Shown here: positions 62,239 through 64,000 of the stretch, piece by piece | How the letters are laid out: the number at the start of each line of letters is the position of its first letter | Numbering within the stretch: position 1 is the first letter of the stretch | Source of the DNA: Myxococcota bacterium | GTDB lineage: Bacteria; Myxococcota_C; UBA6777 | NCBI GenBank assembly: GCA_023150835.1 | Contig: JAKLKB010000001.1 | Location: forward strand, 1 to 64,000 | Reading direction: 5' to 3' | Length of the DNA stretch: 64,000 nt | Notes under the pieces: generated by a model | The model's database searches: none | Told to the model about the DNA's origin: nothing | What the model saw: only the letters and a program-made list of their open reading frames with translations | Position numbers and translations under genes: made by a program

Positions 62239-64000
62239 TCAGGGGGATGAGGGAGCCTCGTGGTAGTGTTTGGGACAAAGAGAGCAAGCGGCAGCCCACG
62301 GATCTTCGGCGTTTCGGATCACGTCGAAGGTGAAGGGCAAGAGCAGTTCAGAAACAAATTCGACGGGTTCGGGATCGGTGACGAGTTGGCGCAACAGCTT
62401 GATCGCGATGGGATACCAACGCGCACACTCGCCTTGCCATCGGATCTGGACGCGCTTGGTGGGCGTTTGCCGACCTTCGCGCAAGAAGTCGACTTCTTCG
62501 GCAAGAAGGCGCTCAAAGGTCTGCAAAGAGACGCGCTTGTGGGCGACTTCGGCCCAGAGTTCCCAGCGGGAGCGTTCGGTGGTGGCGAGGTCATCCATCA
62601 CACGAACGAAGACGCTTTCGCCCGAAGCGTTGGTCATGGCGGCAGGAAGGGCCACACAGCCGTTGCCACGCAGCCAATCGGCGAGATATTGTAGGGCTTG
62701 AAAGATATTGTAGCGGACTTCATCGGGATGATCGTTGGCGATCACATCGGATACAGCGAGATCTGCGGCGAGGATTCCGCGAAGATAAAGCGGATCATCT
62801 TCGGAGAGGCCAGAGATATCGGGACCGTCGACGAATCGGAGCAATGGCGCTTGTTCGGTGGGGCTTGGGACGAGTGCGCAGATCAGTTCGTGGAGATCGG
62901 TGCTTTGGGGATCGCGTTGGCGGCGTCGCCATGCTTCAACGAGCGCGATGCCGATCCGCACAAAGTTGGGGTGGGCGACCCAAAAGCCGTCGAGTCCACG
63001 TTTGAGTTGAGTGACGACATCTTTGATGTAGCCGACCATGCAAACCTCGAAGGATCGGGGATCGCCGTCTTCGTAAAGGATGCCGTACATTCCGCCGATC
63101 TTGATGCCTTGGATGGGCGAGAGTTCACGGACGAGCCGATCGTGGGAGGCTTTGATGCGGTTGATCACGATGTTGGGATCGGCTTTTACAGGGATGCGGT
63201 AGTTCGGGTCATGGCGGAATAGCCGAGCGGTCGAAGCAAGGAAGTCATGCCATCCAAGTGATCCGCCTAGAAAATACGGAGCGAGCGCCTCTGCGATCTC
63301 TCGAATGCGAAAGATCGCTCGTGGATGTTCAAAGACCACAAACAAACGGATCGAGCCGATCTTGTAGGAAGGATGGAGCGTTTGGAGTTGTTCTTCGGCA
63401 CAACGGATCAGGGTCTTGAAGTAGGCGGCTTCTTCTTCGCTTTCGAGCTTGGGGACGTAAAAGACCAAGGCTTCGGGATAACGCCAGTTGTGGAAGAGTT
63501 GAAGTGCAAAGTCCACGAGATGAAGCGGCAGAGGTTGACCGTGCCAAAGGTGGTGTCCATCGGGCAATGCCAGACCCGGGATGCGTTTGATGGCTTTGGC
63601 CAAGCCAGTAGAGGCGATGGCATAGTGACGTCCCGTCGTTGGGTCGTCATAGGTCAGCGATCCATCATAACAGCCGAGAAGATGGGCATTTGCGGCGAGT
63701 AGCGTTGGCGCGAGAGGGGTCATCGAGTCTTCGTTATCCGCGCCCCAGCGGGGCATCTGGCCGCTTTCTTCGACAAGCCGAGCGATGATCGCAGGTTCGT
63801 TCGGCAGGCGTCGATGCAGCGAATTCATCGCATTGATCGCCATGCGCGGATCATCAGGGGGGCCAAACAAGGTGATGTGTTCGCCTTGCATTGAGGGAGG
63901 GACGTCGACGGTGTGGGTTGGCAGAGGTTGTAAAGAAGGCCCAACAACGATGCGCCCGTTGTGATCGGGCTTTCCGATCACCGTTTCATAAGAGGCAGAA
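62239..64000 (-). CDS. Malate-synthase-like protein, 5' end cut by the window
   Basis: At least 587 codons. The frame is open to the right edge, with a GTG at 63981 but in-frame coding-like sequence upstream (SASYETVIGKP), so the true start probably lies outside. The central region has the hallmarks of malate synthase: EALVFYVPKLESEEEAAYFK (strand with KxE), SIRLFVVFEHPRAIFRIREI, LGGSLGWHDFLASTARLF, PFM-like segment IKASHDRLVRELSPIQGIKI + GGM, and RGLDGFWVAHPNFV. The last is the diagnostic GxDGxWVAHP motif. It would join glyoxylate to acetyl-CoA. Its place upstream of puuD, allantoinase and allantoicase fits removal of glyoxylate from ureidoglycolate. Similarity is clear in the active-site half; the N-terminal part is unusual, so specificity is less sure. 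Confidence 0.75.
   Translation of the reverse strand, partial: SASYETVIGKPDHNGRIVVGPSLQPLPTHTVDVPPSMQGEHITLFGPPDDPRMAINAMNSLHRRLPNEPAIIARLVEESGQMPRWGADNEDSMTPLAPTLLAANAHLLGCYDGSLTYDDPTTGRHYAIASTGLAKAIKRIPGLALPDGHHLWHGQPLPLHLVDFALQLFHNWRYPEALVFYVPKLESEEEAAYFKTLIRCAEEQLQTLHPSYKIGSIRLFVVFEHPRAIFRIREIAEALAPYFLGGSLGWHDFLASTARLFRHDPNYRIPVKADPNIVINRIKASHDRLVRELSPIQGIKIGGMYGILYEDGDPRSFEVCMVGYIKDVVTQLKRGLDGFWVAHPNFVRIGIALVEAWRRRQRDPQSTDLHELICALVPSPTEQAPLLRFVDGPDISGLSEDDPLYLRGILAADLAVSDVIANDHPDEVRYNIFQALQYLADWLRGNGCVALPAAMTNASGESVFVRVMDDLATTERSRWELWAEVAHKRVSLQTFERLLAEEVDFLREGRQTPTKRVQIRWQGECARWYPIAIKLLRQLVTDPEPVEFVSELLLPFTFDVIRNAEDPWAAACSLCPKHYHEAPSSP

Overview
The window looks like chromosomal DNA of a large-genome bacterium of the Myxococcota/Bradymonadota type (former Deltaproteobacteria). 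The evidence is indirect: GC content in the mid-50s by eye, two long lipoproteins full of MopE-type DNDCNGxxDxxC motifs, a eukaryotic-like Ser/Thr kinase, many exported proteins with Pro/Ser/Thr-rich linkers encoded by short in-frame tandem repeats, and VIT/vWA, YCF48-like and archaemetzincin-like exported proteins. There is no rRNA operon, no recognisable transposase, no prophage and no CRISPR array.

Layout. 0-9 kb: a 41-bp tandem array at the left edge, a TPR membrane protein, a TetR regulator divergent from a DUF4214/peptidoglycan-binding/C39-peptidase protein with a perfect 16-bp palindrome between them, a DUF2804 protein and a TPR protein. 9.5-12.2 kb: sulfite/nitrite reductase, DUF934 protein and a shikimate-kinase-like protein with a broken P-loop, an overlapping assimilatory sulfur operon. 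12.3-13.4 kb: a fused OHCU decarboxylase-HIU hydrolase (urate to allantoin). 13.5-16 kb: two exported proteins. 16-19 kb: TetR (FadR-like) with etfB and etfA. 18.8-23.7 kb: PEGA-like protein, exported archaemetzincin, outer-membrane protein, and a TROVE/DUF2828-like vWA protein. 23.8-24.2 kb: two interrupted tRNA genes. 25-35 kb: two tandem paralogous membrane proteins, then two MopE-repeat lipoproteins. 35-46 kb: BKACE enzyme, sulfatase-type membrane phosphatase/transferase, protein kinase, ParA ATPase, M1-like peptidase, FHA protein and a LolA-like protein. 46-54 kb: SEC-C/TPR protein, VIT-vWA-DUF2135 lipoprotein and a Cys-rich repeat protein. 54-58 kb: SDR oxidoreductase, two tRNAs with permuted halves, a coiled-coil protein and a DUF6524-like protein. 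58-64 kb, minus strand: malate-synthase-like protein, PuuD urate hydroxylase, allantoinase and allantoicase. With the fused gene at 12-13 kb these enzymes would take urate to glyoxylate plus urea, and possibly on to malate.

The most unusual feature is the tRNA complement. All four tRNA loci found are abnormal. Two neighbouring genes (23,864 and 24,042) carry related insertions of roughly 35-40 nt in the anticodon loop. These are built on an 18-nt hairpin whose stem covaries between the two, followed by a shared CACAGCAA-ACC box. At 55.75-55.90 kb, two further tRNAs are encoded with the 3' half upstream of the 5' half. One is a complete tRNA-Asn(GTT) once rearranged. This is the layout of the permuted tRNA genes of some algae and archaea; I know of no established bacterial example. 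A TROVE/Ro60-like gene lies directly upstream of the interrupted pair.

Two families of dispersed intergenic repeats run through the whole window. Family B is a ~113-bp palindromic MITE-like element (six full copies). Family A is a ~125-bp structured element with a CCCCGTGTT...AACACGGGG closing stem and a terminator-like tail (about seven copies plus decayed ones). Both sit almost only between genes.
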